DNA of 5,958 nt from Candidatus Aenigmatarchaeota archaeon (lineage in GTDB: Archaea > Aenigmatarchaeota > Aenigmatarchaeia > PWEA01 > JACQIF01): NCBI GenBank assembly GCA_016198635.1, contig JACQIF010000035.1, forward strand, positions 1 to 5,958, in the 5' to 3' direction. Position 1 is the first letter of the stretch. The number at the start of each line of letters is the position of its first letter. Shown here one piece after another: positions 5,792 to 5,958 of this stretch. The notes beneath the pieces were generated by a model that worked only from the letters and a program-made list of their open reading frames with translations, did no database searches and was not told where the DNA came from. The position numbers and the translations under genes are program-made.

Positions 5792-5863
5792 GCGCCTTTT
5801 TGGCCATGCAAGCGGCCAAAAACCCGCGGGAAAAATCCGCCTGCGGGCACGAGGTGGACCAAC
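5792..5863 (+). other. tRNA intron 1, 72 nt, in the D arm (non-canonical position)
   Basis: It separates the D loop from the 3' strand of the D stem; a one-base shift to 5793-5864 gives the same spliced product. The D-loop TTGGT (5784-5788) pairs with ACCAA (5858-5862) near the 3' junction, and CGCC (5793-5796) can pair with GGTG (5853-5856). Together these form a relaxed bulge-helix-bulge. Inside are TTTTTGGCC (5797-5805) with GGCCAAAAA (5814-5822), and CCCGC (5823-5827) with GCGGG (5843-5847). Splicing by the archaeal tRNA endonuclease is inferred. Confidence 0.7.
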
Positions 5864-5878
5864 GGCGCCAGACTGGAA

Positions 5879-5942
5879 AACACACTTTTCGGGAGCTTAC
5901 GCTTCCGTCGCTGCGGCGACAAAAGTGTGGGCAAAACCAGTA
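5879..5942 (+). other. tRNA intron 2, 64 nt, canonical position 37/38
   Basis: Exon bases CTGG (5873-5876) pair with intron CCAG (5937-5940), flanked by the 3-nt bulges AAA (5877-5879) and TAA (5941-5943). This is the expected splice geometry, cutting after A37 and before A38. On the intron side the helix is not continuous: an internal loop follows before CACACTTTT (5881-5889) pairs with AAAAGTGTG (5921-5929). That stem closes a three-way junction holding CGGGAGC/GCTTCCG (5890-5907) and TCGC/GCGA (5908-5919). Confidence 0.8.
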
Positions 5943-5958
5943 ATCTGGTTCGCGAAAG

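Larger units (their letters stand above)
5768..5958 (+). tRNA. tRNA-Ser (anticodon GGA) with two introns, 3'-partial at window end
   Basis: Exon 1 (5768-5791) gives acceptor strand GCTGGGG, T8, A9, D-stem GCC (5777-5779), A14, G15, the G18-G19 pair (5786-5787) and a terminal A. Exon 2 (5864-5878) resumes with D-stem GGC, G26, anticodon stem CCAGA (5868-5872) and loop C-T-GGA-A, with anticodon GGA at 5875-5877. Exon 3 (5943 on) gives A38 and TCTGG (5944-5948), which closes the 5-bp anticodon stem. Then the variable arm begins and the window ends, so the T arm and acceptor 3' strand are not seen. The spliced 5' half closely resembles archaeal tRNA-Ser as I recall it. Only removing both insertions lets the D stem and anticodon stem form. 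It decodes UCC and UCU, and lies downstream of rps10. Confidence 0.85.

Noticed and set aside
5768..5796. Reading the 5' part as an uninterrupted D arm (GCCA with TAGC), as in elongator tRNA-Met
   Set aside because: It needs a C-A mismatch in the stem and leaves no anticodon stem that closes in a reasonable distance. The two-intron serine model explains every exon.
5415..5885. 156-residue minus-strand frame over the S10 end and tRNA region
   Set aside because: It runs antisense through S10, the hairpins and the tRNA introns; its composition is cysteine- and arginine-rich with no domain, so it is treated as chance.
5650..5943. 97-residue plus-strand frame starting in the trailer hairpins
   Set aside because: It reads through the tRNA exons and both introns, has no ribosome-binding site and no recognisable features.
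5768..5958. A stand-alone structured RNA such as RNase P RNA or SRP RNA, suggested by many hairpins including GCGCC/GGCGC (5792-5796/5864-5868)
   Set aside because: The conserved RNase P GAGGAAAGTCC-like core and the SRP helix 8 motif are absent, while tRNA invariant bases and a complete anticodon arm are present. The GCGCC/GGCGC pairing competes with the D stem and is taken as incidental or part of precursor folding.
1..5958. Mobile elements, CRISPR arrays or attachment sites
   Set aside because: I found no transposase or integrase frame, no regularly spaced repeats and no terminal inverted repeats flanking a cargo. The only inverted repeats are short hairpins in intergenic DNA and introns.

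Overview
The window is archaeal. It carries the gamma subunit of archaeal initiation factor 2, an archaeal class I CCA-adding enzyme, the archaeal tRNA C56 ribose methyltransferase (aTrm56), archaeal-type ribosomal protein S10, and a tRNA gene interrupted by bulge-helix-bulge-type introns. Several genes have a TATA box about 23-27 nt before the start codon, as expected for archaeal leaderless transcripts. Tight gene packing, mid GC content and a tRNA with an intron in the D arm fit a small-genome DPANN lineage such as Micrarchaeota/ARMAN. That placement is an inference; nothing here proves it.

Layout. 1-1209 (+): aIF2-gamma, lacking only its first few residues. 1244-1402 (+): a 52-residue protein with two membrane segments, behind its own TATA box. 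1404-2024 (-): an MgtC/SapB-family membrane protein, convergent with the small gene and separated from it by one base. 2025-2070: a 46-bp divergent promoter with one AT-rich box exactly midway between two start codons. 2071-3465 (+): CCA-adding enzyme, followed after 3 bp by 3469-4407 (+), a Na+/Ca2+ exchanger-type cation antiporter, probably co-transcribed. 4434-4676 and 4700-5128 (-): a small unknown protein downstream of aTrm56. 5129-5278: a divergent intergenic region holding the aTrm56 promoter and a hairpin-rich leader for S10. 5279-5602 (+): S10. 5603-5767: two perfect tandem hairpins and a TATA box. 5768 to the window end (+): tRNA-Ser(GGA) with two introns, cut off in the variable arm.

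The functional theme is translation and tRNA maturation: initiator tRNA delivery (aIF2-gamma), CCA addition, C56 methylation in the T loop, a small-subunit protein, and a tRNA-Ser. The two ion-transport-type membrane proteins and two small unknown genes are interleaved.

The most notable item is the split tRNA-Ser. One 72-nt intron sits in the D arm at a non-canonical place and one 64-nt intron sits at the canonical 37/38 position; both are highly structured. A TATA box about 28 nt before the mature 5' end suggests an almost leaderless tRNA transcript. The S10 leader is the second item of interest: it contains two perfect hairpins, a possible pseudoknot, and pairings that would mask the Shine-Dalgarno and start codon.
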